DNA of 64,000 nucleotides from JASHPR01 sp963842355 (lineage in GTDB: Bacteria > Actinomycetota > Actinomycetes > Streptosporangiales > Streptosporangiaceae): NCBI GenBank assembly GCA_963842355.1, contig CAWJGC010000013.1:124001-188000 (forward strand), in the 5' to 3' direction. Below the pieces are notes generated by a model that was given only the letters and a program-made list of their open reading frames with translations, ran no database searches and was not told the origin of the DNA. A program made the position numbers and the translations under genes. Of this stretch, positions 15,398-24,792 are shown in pieces (the first letter of the stretch is position 1; the number at the start of each line of letters is the position of its first letter).

Positions 15398-16218
15398 AAG
15401 TCTTCCTGTCCACGGACATGGAGGGGACCGCGGGCGTCGTCGACTGGGAGCAGTGCGTCGGGGACGGCCCACAGGCGGCGGCGGGACGCCGGCTGCTGCT
15501 GGCCGAGGTCAACGCCGCGATCGAGGGCGCGCTGGCCGGCGGCGCCACCGAGATCGTGGTCAACGATTCCCACGCGACCATGCGCAACCTGCCGCCGGAG
15601 GAACTGGCCGGGGAGGCGACGTACATCTCCGGCAGTCACAAGCCGCTCTACATGATGCAGGGCCTCGACGGCAGCTTCGACGCGGTCGCGTTCGTCTCGT
15701 ACCACGGTTCGGTTGGGGCGCCCGCCGGACTCTCGCACACCTACAGCCCGCGCGTGGTCGTGGAGGCGAGGCTCGACGGCGTCGTGACCGGGGAGGCGGG
15801 GATCAACGCGCTGGTGGCGGCTCATTTCCGGGTGCCCGTGGTGCTGGTGACCGGCGACCGGTGCGCGTGCGAGGAGACCGCGGCGCTGATCCCGGGCGTC
15901 CACGCCGCGGTGGTCAAGGAGACGGTCAGCCGGACTGCCGCGCGCAGCCTGCATCCGTCCCGCGCCTGCGCGCTGATCCGGGAGACCGCGCACCAGGCCG
16001 TGGGCGGCGCGGCGGACGCCGAGCCTCCGCCGCTGGCTTCGGCCACGCTCGAGATCTCGGTCCGTAACACCGACATCGCCGAGGCGGCGAGCTGGGTCCG
16101 CGGCGTGGACCGGACCGGCCCGCGCGAGTTGCGCATCCGCGGCGATGACCCGCTGGCGACCTACCGCAGCTTCTGCGCCGCGATCCTGCTCACCCGGACG
16201 GTCGCGGAGACCGTATGA
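15394..16218 (+). CDS. M55-family D-aminopeptidase (DppA-like)
   Basis: 274 aa. Zinc ligands of the DppA family are visible: STDMEGTAGVV (Asp and Glu near the N terminus), VVNDSHATMRNLPPEEL (His), VAFVSYHGSVG (His), GLSHTYSPR (His) and VVTGEAGINALVA (Glu). DppA forms a decameric, self-compartmentalising peptidase for D-Ala-containing peptides; whether this one keeps that specificity is inference. The ATG overlaps the stop of the preceding Ntn hydrolase (ATGA), and its own stop overlaps the next gene, so the three are translationally coupled. Confidence 0.92.
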   Translation: MKVFLSTDMEGTAGVVDWEQCVGDGPQAAAGRRLLLAEVNAAIEGALAGGATEIVVNDSHATMRNLPPEELAGEATYISGSHKPLYMMQGLDGSFDAVAFVSYHGSVGAPAGLSHTYSPRVVVEARLDGVVTGEAGINALVAAHFRVPVVLVTGDRCACEETAALIPGVHAAVVKETVSRTAARSLHPSRACALIRETAHQAVGGAADAEPPPLASATLEISVRNTDIAEAASWVRGVDRTGPRELRIRGDDPLATYRSFCAAILLTRTVAETV

Positions 16219-16730
16219 CCACGCCAAAGGGGCCCCGGAGGCGCAAAGAAAATACAGCCCTGTTCGCCTACGGGACCCTCCGCTTCACCGAGGTGCTGCG
16301 GGTCCTGCTGGACCGGGTGCCGGCGCTCACGCCCGGATCGGTGGCCGGATGGCGGGCCGCCGCCCTCACCGGGCGCGTCTACCCGGGCCTGGTGCGGGGC
16401 CCCGGCACGGTCACCGGCGTGCTCATCACCGGGCTGACCCGGGTGGAGCTGCACGTCATCGACGAGTACGAGTCCGGTCCCTACGAGCTGGAGCGGCTCA
16501 CCCTGAGCGACGGCCGCGACGGCTGGACCTACGCCTGGACCGACCACGCCGTGGTGCTGGCGCACGACTGGTCGCCCGCGGAGTTCGCGGACCGGCACCT
16601 GGCGGCCTTCGCCGAGAAATGCCGGGCCTGGCGGGAGGGGTTCGAGGCCGCCGGACGGACCGGCCGCGGCGTCGAGCGGCCGCACGACCCCGGGCCCGAG
16701 CCGGCCGGGTCTAGCCGGGCAGGTCGCTGA
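16215..16730 (+). CDS. AIG2/gamma-glutamylcyclotransferase-like protein
   Basis: 171 aa. The GGCT fold is marked by ALFAYGTLRFTEVL (substrate loop YGTLR), RVYPGLVRGPGTVTGVLITGL and the catalytic-Glu helix LHVIDEYESGPYELERLTL, ending in YAWTDHAVVL. Members release 5-oxoproline from gamma-glutamyl peptides or amines. Coupled by ATGA overlap to DppA, it completes a putative unusual-peptide turnover operon (isoaspartyl, D-amino acid and gamma-glutamyl bonds). The Gly/Pro-rich tail overlaps the convergent LuxR gene by 20 bases. Confidence 0.85.
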   Translation: MTTPKGPRRRKENTALFAYGTLRFTEVLRVLLDRVPALTPGSVAGWRAAALTGRVYPGLVRGPGTVTGVLITGLTRVELHVIDEYESGPYELERLTLSDGRDGWTYAWTDHAVVLAHDWSPAEFADRHLAAFAEKCRAWREGFEAAGRTGRGVERPHDPGPEPAGSSRAGR

Positions 16731-19497
16731 GTTCGGCGCGGGAGGCGACGCCGAGTTTCGGGTAGGCCTTGTACAGGTGGTAGCCCACGGTCCGAGGGCT
16801 CAGGAAGAGCTGGGCGGCGATGTCGCGGTTCGACAGCCCTTGGGCGGCCAGCCGGACGATCTGCAGCTCCTGCGGCGTCAGCCGGGCCAGGGCTCCCGGG
16901 CCGTGGCCCGGCGGGGCGGCCGCGCCGGTCGCGTCGAGTTCGGTGCGGGCCCGCGCGCTCCACGGCTCGGTGCCGAGACGCTCGAACGTTTCCAGGGCCG
17001 CGCGCAGGTGCGTGCGAGCATCGATCTTACGGCGGGCCCGGCGGAGCCACTCCCCGTACAGCAGCTCGGTTCTGGCCTGCTCGAACGGCCGGGCGTCCGG
17101 CCGGTGCTCGTCCAGCGCCCTGGCGTACAGTTCCTCGGCGCCCGTCTCGGGCGCCAGCATCGCGCGGCAGCGCAGGGCGAGCGCGTCGATCCACGGCTGC
17201 CCGGCGCACCCGGCCCACTGCTCGAACCGCCCAAGACGCCCGGCTGCCTGATCCGGCGCGCCGAGCCGGACCGCCGCTTCGACCAGGTCCGGAACACTGC
17301 GCATGACGGACACGTGATGCCGCACCGGGCTCTCCGCGAGCGCGTCCAGCCGGCTGAACGCCGAGTCGACCCGGCCGCCGCCGAGGTCGAGCAGGCCGAG
17401 CGCCCACTGGGCCCAGGGCGTCCCGGGTGCCACGTTGCCGGCCGTGGCGGCGGTCAGGGCGTCGTCGGCCAGCCGCCGGCACCGGTCCTCGTCACCGCCG
17501 CAGGCGGCGAGGTAGGCCAGGAAGCCGCTGACCTGGCTGACCCACTGCCACTGCCCGGTGTCGCCCGCCACGCGCAGCGCTTCGGTGCCCGTGGCCCAGG
17601 CGTCGCGGTGCCGTCCGTGGAACAGCTCGGCCTCGGCGAGGAAGAACAACGCGATAGGCAGGATGCCGATCCGGCCCCGGCCGCGCGCCTCCGCGGCCAG
17701 GGCCGCGGCCACCTCGTAGGTCTGCGCGTCCTGGCCCGTGATCAGCCCGGCGCCGCACACCTGAAGCAGGTCCGTCGGCCCGTCGGCCCCGGCCCGGCGG
17801 GCCTCGGCGATCACATCGGTCAGGGCCGGCACCTCGGCCGCCTGCCGCCCGAACAGCACGCCGAGCGTCGCGGCCAGGTACCTGACCACCGGCCGCATCG
17901 GCTCACCACGGGGCACAGCCAGCGCCGTGAGCCGGTCGGCCACATCGGCCAGCTCCTGCTCACCGATGTACCAGCCGGTGTGGAAGGCCTGGACCAGGAT
18001 CCGGGCGGCCAGGGCGGGACTCGTCGCTGAGACCAGGTCGGCGCCCTCGATCAGAAGGCGGTGCGCGCCGCGGAAGGAGCCCTCGCCGAAGTCGGCGAGC
18101 GCCCGCACGTGCAGCAGTCCGGCCTGGAGCATCAGCTCGGTGGCGTCGCCCTCGGCCCGGTCCGCCAGGGCGCGGGCCCGGCTCAGATCACCTGACTCCG
18201 CCGCCGCCTCGGCGGCGATCGTGAGCCGGCGGGCCCGCGCCTCGCGGCCGGCGCTCAGCTCCGCGGCCCGCGCGCTGGCCGCGGCGGCTGCCGCGTAGCC
18301 GCCACGCCCGGCCGCCTGCTCGGCGGCGCGGTCCAGTTCCGCGGCGACCTGCTCGTCGGGGGGCGCGGTGCCCGCGGCCCGGTGCCAGGCGCGGCGCCCG
18401 GCATCGTCGCGCCCGTCCAGCGCATCGGCGATCGCCCGGTGCACGGCCAGCCGCCGGCCGAGCGGAGCGGCCTGATAGACCGCGGCCCGGATCAGCGGGT
18501 GCCGGAAGACCAGGGACGGCCCGGCCGTGCGCACCAGCCCCGCCCGCTCGGCCGGCGCCAGATCCTCGGCCCCGGCGCCCAGGGCCAGCCCCGCGCGCAG
18601 GACCAGGCTCACCTCACCCGCGTCGTCGGCCGCGGCGATCAGCAGCATGACCTGGGTCGCCTCGGGGAGCCTGCTGGCCTGGCCGCTGAACGCGGCCAGC
18701 AGGCGGGCGGTCAGCGCGAGTTCGCCCGGGTCGTCTCCGGCTTCCGTCTGGGCATGCTCGAGCGCCAGGGCCGCGGGCAGTTCGATCAGCGCCAGCGGAT
18801 TGCCCTGCGCTTCAGCCAGGACCCGGGACCGCAGGGCCGCGGCCAGCCCGGTGCCCCGGGCGCGAGGTCCCGGGCCGGCCTGCGCCTCCGGGCCGATCTG
18901 TGCCTCCGGGCCGATCTGCGCGTCGAGCAGTTCGGCCGCCGCCTCCGGCGTCAGCCCGGCCAGGCGCAGCTCGGGCAGCCCGGGGGCGGGGAACCTGCCC
19001 TCGCCCTCCCGGACGGCCATGATCAGGACGATTCCCTCGGCATCCAGTCTCCGCGCGGCAAACGCGAGCGCCGCGGCCGACGAGCCGTCCAGCCAGTGGG
19101 CGTCGTCCACGAGGCACAGCAGCGGGCCGTCGCCAGCCAGTTCCGACCACAGCGTCAGCACGGCCATGCCGATCAGCAGCGGGTCACCGGGAGCCACGGG
19201 CGCCAGCCCGAACGCCCCCTCGAGGGCCCGCCGCTGCGGCGCCGGGAGCGCGTCGAGGCGGCCGAGCGCCGGCCGCAGCAGCAGGTGCAGCCCGGCGAAC
19301 GGCAGCTCCGCCTCGGACTCGATGCCGGTGCCCCGGATCAGCCGGATGCCGTCCGCCGCTGCGGCCGCGTAGTCGAGCAGCGCGGTCTTGCCGATGCCGG
19401 CCTCGCCGCGGACCACCAGCGTGCCGCTGGCGCCGGCACGGGCCGAGGCCAGCATGCGGTCCACGGCCGCCTGCTCCGCGGCCCGGCCTTTCAGCAT
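16711..19497 (-). CDS. LAL-type (large ATP-binding LuxR) transcriptional regulator
   Basis: 928 aa. The N-terminal AAA/STAND module has Walker A VRGEAGIGKTALLDYAA and Walker B LLCLVDDAHWLDGSSA. A long helical, TPR-like middle follows, then a C-terminal LuxR HTH: LTPQELQIVRLAAQGLSNRDIA with FLSPRTVGYHLYKAYPKLGVASR. Proteins of this class sense sugars or metabolites and activate neighbouring genes. The small insertion IGPEAQIGPEAQAGPG is a short tandem repeat. It is divergent from the DHA2 pump, the most obvious target. Confidence 0.93.
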   Translation of the reverse strand: MLKGRAAEQAAVDRMLASARAGASGTLVVRGEAGIGKTALLDYAAAAADGIRLIRGTGIESEAELPFAGLHLLLRPALGRLDALPAPQRRALEGAFGLAPVAPGDPLLIGMAVLTLWSELAGDGPLLCLVDDAHWLDGSSAAALAFAARRLDAEGIVLIMAVREGEGRFPAPGLPELRLAGLTPEAAAELLDAQIGPEAQIGPEAQAGPGPRARGTGLAAALRSRVLAEAQGNPLALIELPAALALEHAQTEAGDDPGELALTARLLAAFSGQASRLPEATQVMLLIAAADDAGEVSLVLRAGLALGAGAEDLAPAERAGLVRTAGPSLVFRHPLIRAAVYQAAPLGRRLAVHRAIADALDGRDDAGRRAWHRAAGTAPPDEQVAAELDRAAEQAAGRGGYAAAAAASARAAELSAGREARARRLTIAAEAAAESGDLSRARALADRAEGDATELMLQAGLLHVRALADFGEGSFRGAHRLLIEGADLVSATSPALAARILVQAFHTGWYIGEQELADVADRLTALAVPRGEPMRPVVRYLAATLGVLFGRQAAEVPALTDVIAEARRAGADGPTDLLQVCGAGLITGQDAQTYEVAAALAAEARGRGRIGILPIALFFLAEAELFHGRHRDAWATGTEALRVAGDTGQWQWVSQVSGFLAYLAACGGDEDRCRRLADDALTAATAGNVAPGTPWAQWALGLLDLGGGRVDSAFSRLDALAESPVRHHVSVMRSVPDLVEAAVRLGAPDQAAGRLGRFEQWAGCAGQPWIDALALRCRAMLAPETGAEELYARALDEHRPDARPFEQARTELLYGEWLRRARRKIDARTHLRAALETFERLGTEPWSARARTELDATGAAAPPGHGPGALARLTPQELQIVRLAAQGLSNRDIAAQLFLSPRTVGYHLYKAYPKLGVASRAELSDLPG

Positions 19498-19519
19498 GGC
19501 AGCACGCTACCTAACCCGG

Positions 19520-19540
19520 TTCGGCGCCCCGCGCGCCGAA
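19520..19540. promoter_or_regulatory. Inverted repeat between LAL regulator and efflux pump
   Basis: TTCGGCG and CGCCGAA arms, 7 bp, separated by seven bases, in the 137-bp divergent region. It is a candidate operator; the GC content makes chance dyads common. Confidence 0.35.
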
Positions 19541-19634
19541 AGTACCTAAGCACGACAGATTCCCCGGATCCTGATCGTCCGTACGGTCGTGACCTGTACG
19601 AAGTACCCTTTCCGCCGGCGGCGCAGGAGCAGAG

Positions 19635-21071
19635 ATGAGCCAGACCACCCGGACCACCCAGGTCGCCCAGCCCCGGGACGCGGCACCCGGGCGCCCGCAC
19701 TGGGCCGTGCTGCCCGTTGTGCTGACCGCGATGTTCATGATCACGCTCGACTTTTTCATCGTCAACGTGGCCATCCCGTCGCTGCAGCGCAACCTGCACG
19801 CGAATGCCGCGGCCATCCAGTGGGTGGTCGCCGGGTTCGGCCTCGGCGTGGCGGCGGCCCTGATCACCGGGAGCCGGCTGGGGGACGCGTTCGGGCGGCG
19901 GCGGGTGTTCGCCATCGGCCTGGCCCTGTTCATCGTCACGTCGGCCGCCTGCGGTCTGGCGCCTACGGCCGGGCTCCTGGTCCTCGGCCGGGTGCTGCAG
20001 GGGACCTCCGCGGGGCTGATGACGCCCCAGGTGCTGGCGATCCTGCAGACGAGCTACTCGGGGCGGGCTCAGGCTCGGGCGTTCAGCATGTTCGGGCTGA
20101 GCCTGGGCATCGGCGCGGTCCTCGGCCAGCTCATCGGCGGGCTGCTGATCAGGGCCGACGTGCTCGGCCTCGACTGGCGCTCCTGTTTCCTGATCAACGT
20201 ACCGGTCGGCGTGGCGGCGCTGGTGCTGGTCCCGCGAGTGGTGCCCGAGTCCCGCTCGCCCGCGCGTACCCGGCCGGACATCCCGGGCATGATGGTGGCC
20301 AGCCTGGCCCTGGTCGCGATCGTGCTGCCGCTGATCGAGGGTCGCCAGGAGGGCTGGCCGGCCTGGACCTGGCTGAGCCTGGCCGGCGGATGCCTGCTGC
20401 TGGCGGCGTTCGGGATATATCAGCACCGGCTGGCGGCGCGCGGCGGAGCACCGCTGGTCAACCCGGTGCTGTTCCGCGAGCGGGCGTTCACGGCCGGGCT
20501 GCTCGCGCAGCTCACGTTCTGGATGGGGCAGGCCTCCTTCTTCCTGGTCCTCGCGGTCTACCTGCAGCAGGGGCGCGGCCTGAGCCCGCTGCGCTCGGGC
20601 GTCGTCTTCACCGCGATCGGCGCGGGGTACCTGCTCACCTCGAGCACCGCGCACCATCTGGCCCGCATGCTCGGCCGTCAGGTGATCGCCCTCGGCGCCC
20701 TGATCATGGCCGCTGGGCTGGTACTGCTGCGCGCAGGCTCCGGCGGCGGCCTGGGCTGGGTCGTGCCCGGCCTGGTCATCGACGGCCTCGGCATGGGCAT
20801 GGTCCTCGCCCCGCTCGCGGTCACCGTGCTGGCCCGGATCACGCCACAGCACGTGGGGTCGGCCTCCGGTCTGCTGAGCACCGTGCAGCAGGTCGGCAAC
20901 GCCCTGGGCGTCGCGATCATCGGTATCGTCTTCTACGGTGCGATCAGCCGCGGCCTGCCCGACGCCGTACCGCAGGCGTTCCGCAGCAGCGTGATCTACC
21001 TGGTCATCGTGGAACTCTCGCTCGCCGTGCTGGTGCAACTGCTGCCGCGCGACCCCGCCGCCCGGGCGTGA
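19635..21071 (+). CDS. MFS drug-efflux transporter, DHA2 (EmrB/QacA) family
   Basis: 478 aa with about 14 membrane segments. MFS motif A GSRLGDAFGRRRVFAIG follows TM2, the TM1 signature LDFFIVNVAIPSLQRNL is present, and TM4-TM5 reads LGRVLQGTSAGLMTPQVLAIL. Proton-driven export of hydrophobic drugs or metabolites is the family role; the substrate is unknown. ATG is preceded by GCAGGAGCAGAG. Divergent from the LAL regulator. Confidence 0.93.
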   Translation: MSQTTRTTQVAQPRDAAPGRPHWAVLPVVLTAMFMITLDFFIVNVAIPSLQRNLHANAAAIQWVVAGFGLGVAAALITGSRLGDAFGRRRVFAIGLALFIVTSAACGLAPTAGLLVLGRVLQGTSAGLMTPQVLAILQTSYSGRAQARAFSMFGLSLGIGAVLGQLIGGLLIRADVLGLDWRSCFLINVPVGVAALVLVPRVVPESRSPARTRPDIPGMMVASLALVAIVLPLIEGRQEGWPAWTWLSLAGGCLLLAAFGIYQHRLAARGGAPLVNPVLFRERAFTAGLLAQLTFWMGQASFFLVLAVYLQQGRGLSPLRSGVVFTAIGAGYLLTSSTAHHLARMLGRQVIALGALIMAAGLVLLRAGSGGGLGWVVPGLVIDGLGMGMVLAPLAVTVLARITPQHVGSASGLLSTVQQVGNALGVAIIGIVFYGAISRGLPDAVPQAFRSSVIYLVIVELSLAVLVQLLPRDPAARA

Positions 21072-21204
21072 GCAGGTCGCTCTAAGGCGCCTAAGGCGGC
21101 TCCGGCCCGAAGATAGGGCAGTTGGCCGATGCGGGTGCGGGTGCCTTACCGCGAACCTCGATAGTGCCGGGCCAGGGACGGCCCGGCGCGTCGAGGAGGA
21201 CAAG

Positions 21205-21438
21205 ATGAACCCGATTCTGACCCAGGCCCTGGCCGGCGAGCGGATCAGGGAATGGCGTGACCAGGCGGCTCGGAACCAGCTCGTGAACCAGGCGCGCCGG
21301 GCCAGGCACGACGCGGTGCCGACGGCCGCCGAGCGGCCGTGGCGGCCCGCCCGGCGCACGGCGGCGCCGCCCGCCGCGGCCGGCGGGCTGGCGGTCGCGG
21401 CCGAGGGCTGCCCGCCAGCGGGCGACCGCGCCGCGTGA
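21205..21438 (+). CDS. Small basic hypothetical protein
   Basis: 77 aa. A strong GAGGAGG site lies six bases before ATG. The N-terminal helix MNPILTQALAGERIREWRDQ plus AARNQLVNQARRARH is like small Arg-rich proteins that recur in actinobacteria; the rest is Ala/Pro-rich and disordered. Role unknown. It sits alone in the 575-bp space between the efflux pump and the second LAL gene, which otherwise shows nothing recognisable. Confidence 0.6.
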   Translation: MNPILTQALAGERIREWRDQAARNQLVNQARRARHDAVPTAAERPWRPARRTAAPPAAAGGLAVAAEGCPPAGDRAA

Positions 21439-21646
21439 CCAGAGCCGCGTGACGTGAGCAGCGCAGCCGGGATGGCGTGAGGTGAGCAGCGCAACCGGGG
21501 CGGAGGGCCTCGTGTCCGCCCTCGGCCGGACGCGGCCGTCGGCGCCGGCGACCCCGCCGCCGGCGCGCGGCGAGGAAGGGGCAGCAGGCCCGGGCCGGCC
21601 GTGGCCGTCGGCGCCAGATGCGGCCGGTGCCTGGCATCCTGGGGGC

Positions 21647-24635
21647 ATGCGCACCGTGAGCCCCGTGCTGGTCGGGCGCGCGGAGCAACTCGCGGTGCTC
21701 GAGGCGGCGCTCGCCCCGGCCGGCCGGGAGGGGCCGTCCGTCGTGTTCATCGGCGGCGAGGCGGGCGTGGGGAAGTCCCGGCTGGCCAGCGAGTTCGCGG
21801 CGCGTGCCCGGGCGGCCGGGGCCCGGGTGCTGGCCGGCGGCTGCGTGGAACTCGGCACCGACGGCCTGCCCTTCGCGCCGTTCACCGCCGTGCTGCGCCA
21901 GCTCGTCCGCGACCTGGGGGCCGACGGCGTGGCCGGGCTGCTGCCCGGCGGGGTCACGCGCGACTTCGCCCGCCTGCTGCCGGAGTTCGGCGCGGCGAAC
22001 GGCGACGCTGACCAGAGCGTGGCGCGGGCGCGGCTGTTCGAGCAGATGCTCGCGCTGCTCGAGCGCCTGGCCGACAGCGGGCCGGTCGTCCTGCTCGTCG
22101 AGGACGCGCACTGGGCGGACCGCTCGACCCGGGACCTGCTGGCGTTCCTCGTCAGCCGGCAGCAGGTCCTGGACCGCGTGCTGATCGTCGTCACCTACCG
22201 GTCCGACGAGCTGCACCGCACCCACCCGGTGCGCCCGCTGCTGGCCGAGCTGGGCCGGGCTCGCGTGGGTGGACCGGATGGAACTGCCCAGGCTCGACCG
22301 GCTGCACGCCGACGAGCTGGTGGCGCGCATCCTCGGCCGCGAGCCCGAGCCGTCGCTCGCGGACGAGCTGTACCGCCGCGCCGACGGCAACCCGCTGTTC
22401 GTGGAAGAGCTGCTCGACTGCGGAGGCGGCCTCGCCGCCGGGATGCCCGAGTCACTGCGTGACCTGCTGCTGGTCTCGGTGCGGCGGTTGCCGGAGGAGA
22501 CCCAGGAGGTGCTGCGCATGGCGAGCGCCGGCGGGCAGCACGTCGGCCACGCGCTGCTCGTGGCGGTCACCGGGCTGCCTGATGACGGCCTCAGCCGCGC
22601 CCTGCGCCCCGCGGTGGCCGCGAACGTGCTGACGGCCGGCGCGGAGGGGTACGCGTTCCGGCACGGCCTGATCAGGGAGGCGGTCCTCGACGACCTGATG
22701 CCCGGCGATCACGCCCGGCTGCATGCCCGGTTCGCCGCGGCCCTCGAGGCCGATCCCGGGCTGGTCCCGCCCGGCCGGGCGGTGATCGAGCAGGCGCACC
22801 ACTGGTACGCGGCGCACGATGTGACCCGGGCGCTGGTCAGCGGCTGGCGCGCGGCCGCCGAGGCAGGCCGGGCCCTCGCCCACGCCGAGCAGCTCACGCT
22901 GCTGGGGCGGGTCCTCGAGCTGTGGGACAAGGTGCCGGACGCCGAGCAGCGGATCGGCGCGAGCCAGCTCAGCGTGCTGGAGCAGGCCGCCGGGGTCGCG
23001 AGGACCGCCGGCGAGAACGATCTGGGCGCGGCGTACGCCGCCGCCGCGCTCAAGGAGATCGACCCGGCCGCCGAGCCCGCCCGCGCGGCGCTGCTGATCG
23101 AGACGCGGGCGCTGCTCGGGAGGCACGGCGGCCGGGAGGACATCCGCGCGAGCCTGCAGGCGGCGCTGGACCTCGTGCCGCCGGGCGCGGCGGACGGCGC
23201 GCGGGCGCAGATCCTGGTCAACATGGCCAGGTACGCCCGGCAGCTGCGCGGGCCGGAGGCGTCGGCGGCCATCGACGAGGCCCTGGTGCTGGCGCGGCGG
23301 GCCGGGGACGCGGCCACGCAGGCGACCGCCCTGCTCGAACTGGGGCTACTGCGGTCTCACGCCGGCGACGACACGGCGGCGATGGAGGTGTTCGGCCTGG
23401 CGCACTCGGTCGCCGCGCAGGCGGGGGCCTACGAACCGCAGCTCTGGGCCGCGATCAACGAGTCCCACGTGCTGGAGGGCATCGGCGAGCACGAGAAGGC
23501 CGCGGAGGTGGCGCGGGCCGGGATCGCCAGTTCCGAGGACTACGGTCTCGCGCGGTCATCGGGGGCGTTCCTGGCCATCAACGTGGCCGAACCGCTCGTC
23601 GCGCTCGGCCGCTGGGATGAGGCCATCGAGGTGATCGAGCACGCGCTGGCTCTGTCGCCGGCGCAGCCGGGCATCCGCTCGGCGCTCCGCCAGCTCGCCG
23701 GGGAGATCGCGTTGCGGCGCGGTGACCTGGCCGATGCCCTGGAGCAGGCCGCGGCCGCCCGGTCCGCGCTCGGCACGGCCGGTTTCGCCCGCCGCGCCCA
23801 GCACGAGATCCCGCTGGCCCGGCTGGACGTCGAGCTGCGCCTGGCCGAAGGGAAGCCCGCCGAGGCGCTGGCCGCCGCGGCGGACGCCGACGCCCGGCTC
23901 GACCTGGCGGACGACCCCCGCTACGCCTGGCCGCTGCTGGCCGCCGCCGCCCGCGCGGTCACCGCGGCGTCCCGGGAGGCCGCGATCCAGGAGAGCGGGC
24001 AGCCTGCGGACCTGCTCGCCCGGCTTCGCACGCTCGCCGCGGGGATGCCGGCCTTCGGTCCCGTGCAGCGGGCGGGCCGCCTGGCGTTCTCCGCCGAGGC
24101 CGTCCGCGCGGCCGGGACCGGCCAGCCGGGCCCGGGCCAGGCCGGCGCGGCGGCGAGCGAACAGATCGTGGCCGCCTTCGACGCGGCCACGGCGGCCTGG
24201 GAGCGCGTCGGCGAGCCGTACGCGCAGGCGTCCGCGCTGCTGGGCGCGGCGGAGGGGGCGCTGGCCGCCGGGGACCGTGACCAGGCAGCCGGGCGGCTGC
24301 GGCGCGCGGCGGAACTGGCCGGCCCGCTCGGGGCCCGTCCGCTGCTCAAGCAGATCGAGGTGCTGTCCCGGAGCGCGAGGATCCCGGCGGGCGGCGGCCG
24401 CGACGGCCACCGTGCGACCGTGCCGCTGGGCCTGACGGCCAGGGAGTTCGAGGTGCTGCGCCTGGTCACCGACGGCCGGTCGAACCCGGAGATCGCGGCC
24501 AGGCTGTTCATCTCCGCCAAGACCGTCAGCGTCCACGTGTCCAGCATCCTGGCCAAGATGGGTGTCGCCCACCGGGGTGAGGCGGCGGCCGAGGCCCACC
24601 GGCTGCGCCTGTTCGACGCGGCGGCGCCGCCCTAG
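21647..24635 (+). CDS. LAL-type LuxR regulator, interrupted by a frameshift near 22264
   Basis: About 995 aa when repaired. The first frame starts at ATG 21647 (VSPVLVGRAEQLAVLEAAL) with Walker A GGEAGVGKSRLASEF and Walker B VVLLVEDAHWADRSTRD, and reaches LLAELGRAR. There CGCGTGG holds one extra base: dropping it gives WVDRMELPRL, which continues in the second frame through LYRRADGNPLFVEELL, a TPR-like region and the LuxR HTH LTAREFEVLRLVTDGRSNPE with ISAKTVSVHVSSILAKMGV, ending at 24635. A single-base insertion is seen; error and real mutation cannot be separated. If real, the HTH half could still start at ATG 22269-22278. Confidence 0.85.
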
Positions 24636-24741
24636 GCGAATCCGCGAGCCGTCCAGGGCCTGCCCGTGCGGCCGGCGACCGTGCGGCCGTGCCCGTGCGG
24701 CCGCGGCCGTTGGCTGGCCAGGACCGTGCCCGGATGCGGGC

Positions 24742-24779
24742 GATGCCTGGCCGCGGCCCGTCGGCCGCGGCCAGGCATC
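24742..24779. terminator. Bidirectional hairpin terminator
   Basis: Perfect 17-bp stem (24742-24758 with 24763-24779, arm GATGCCTGGCCGCGGCC) and a 4-base loop CGTC, between the convergent LAL and S53 peptidase genes. There is no U-tract, as is common in high-GC actinobacteria. Confidence 0.85.
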
Positions 24780-24792
24780 AGGTTGCCGCCGG

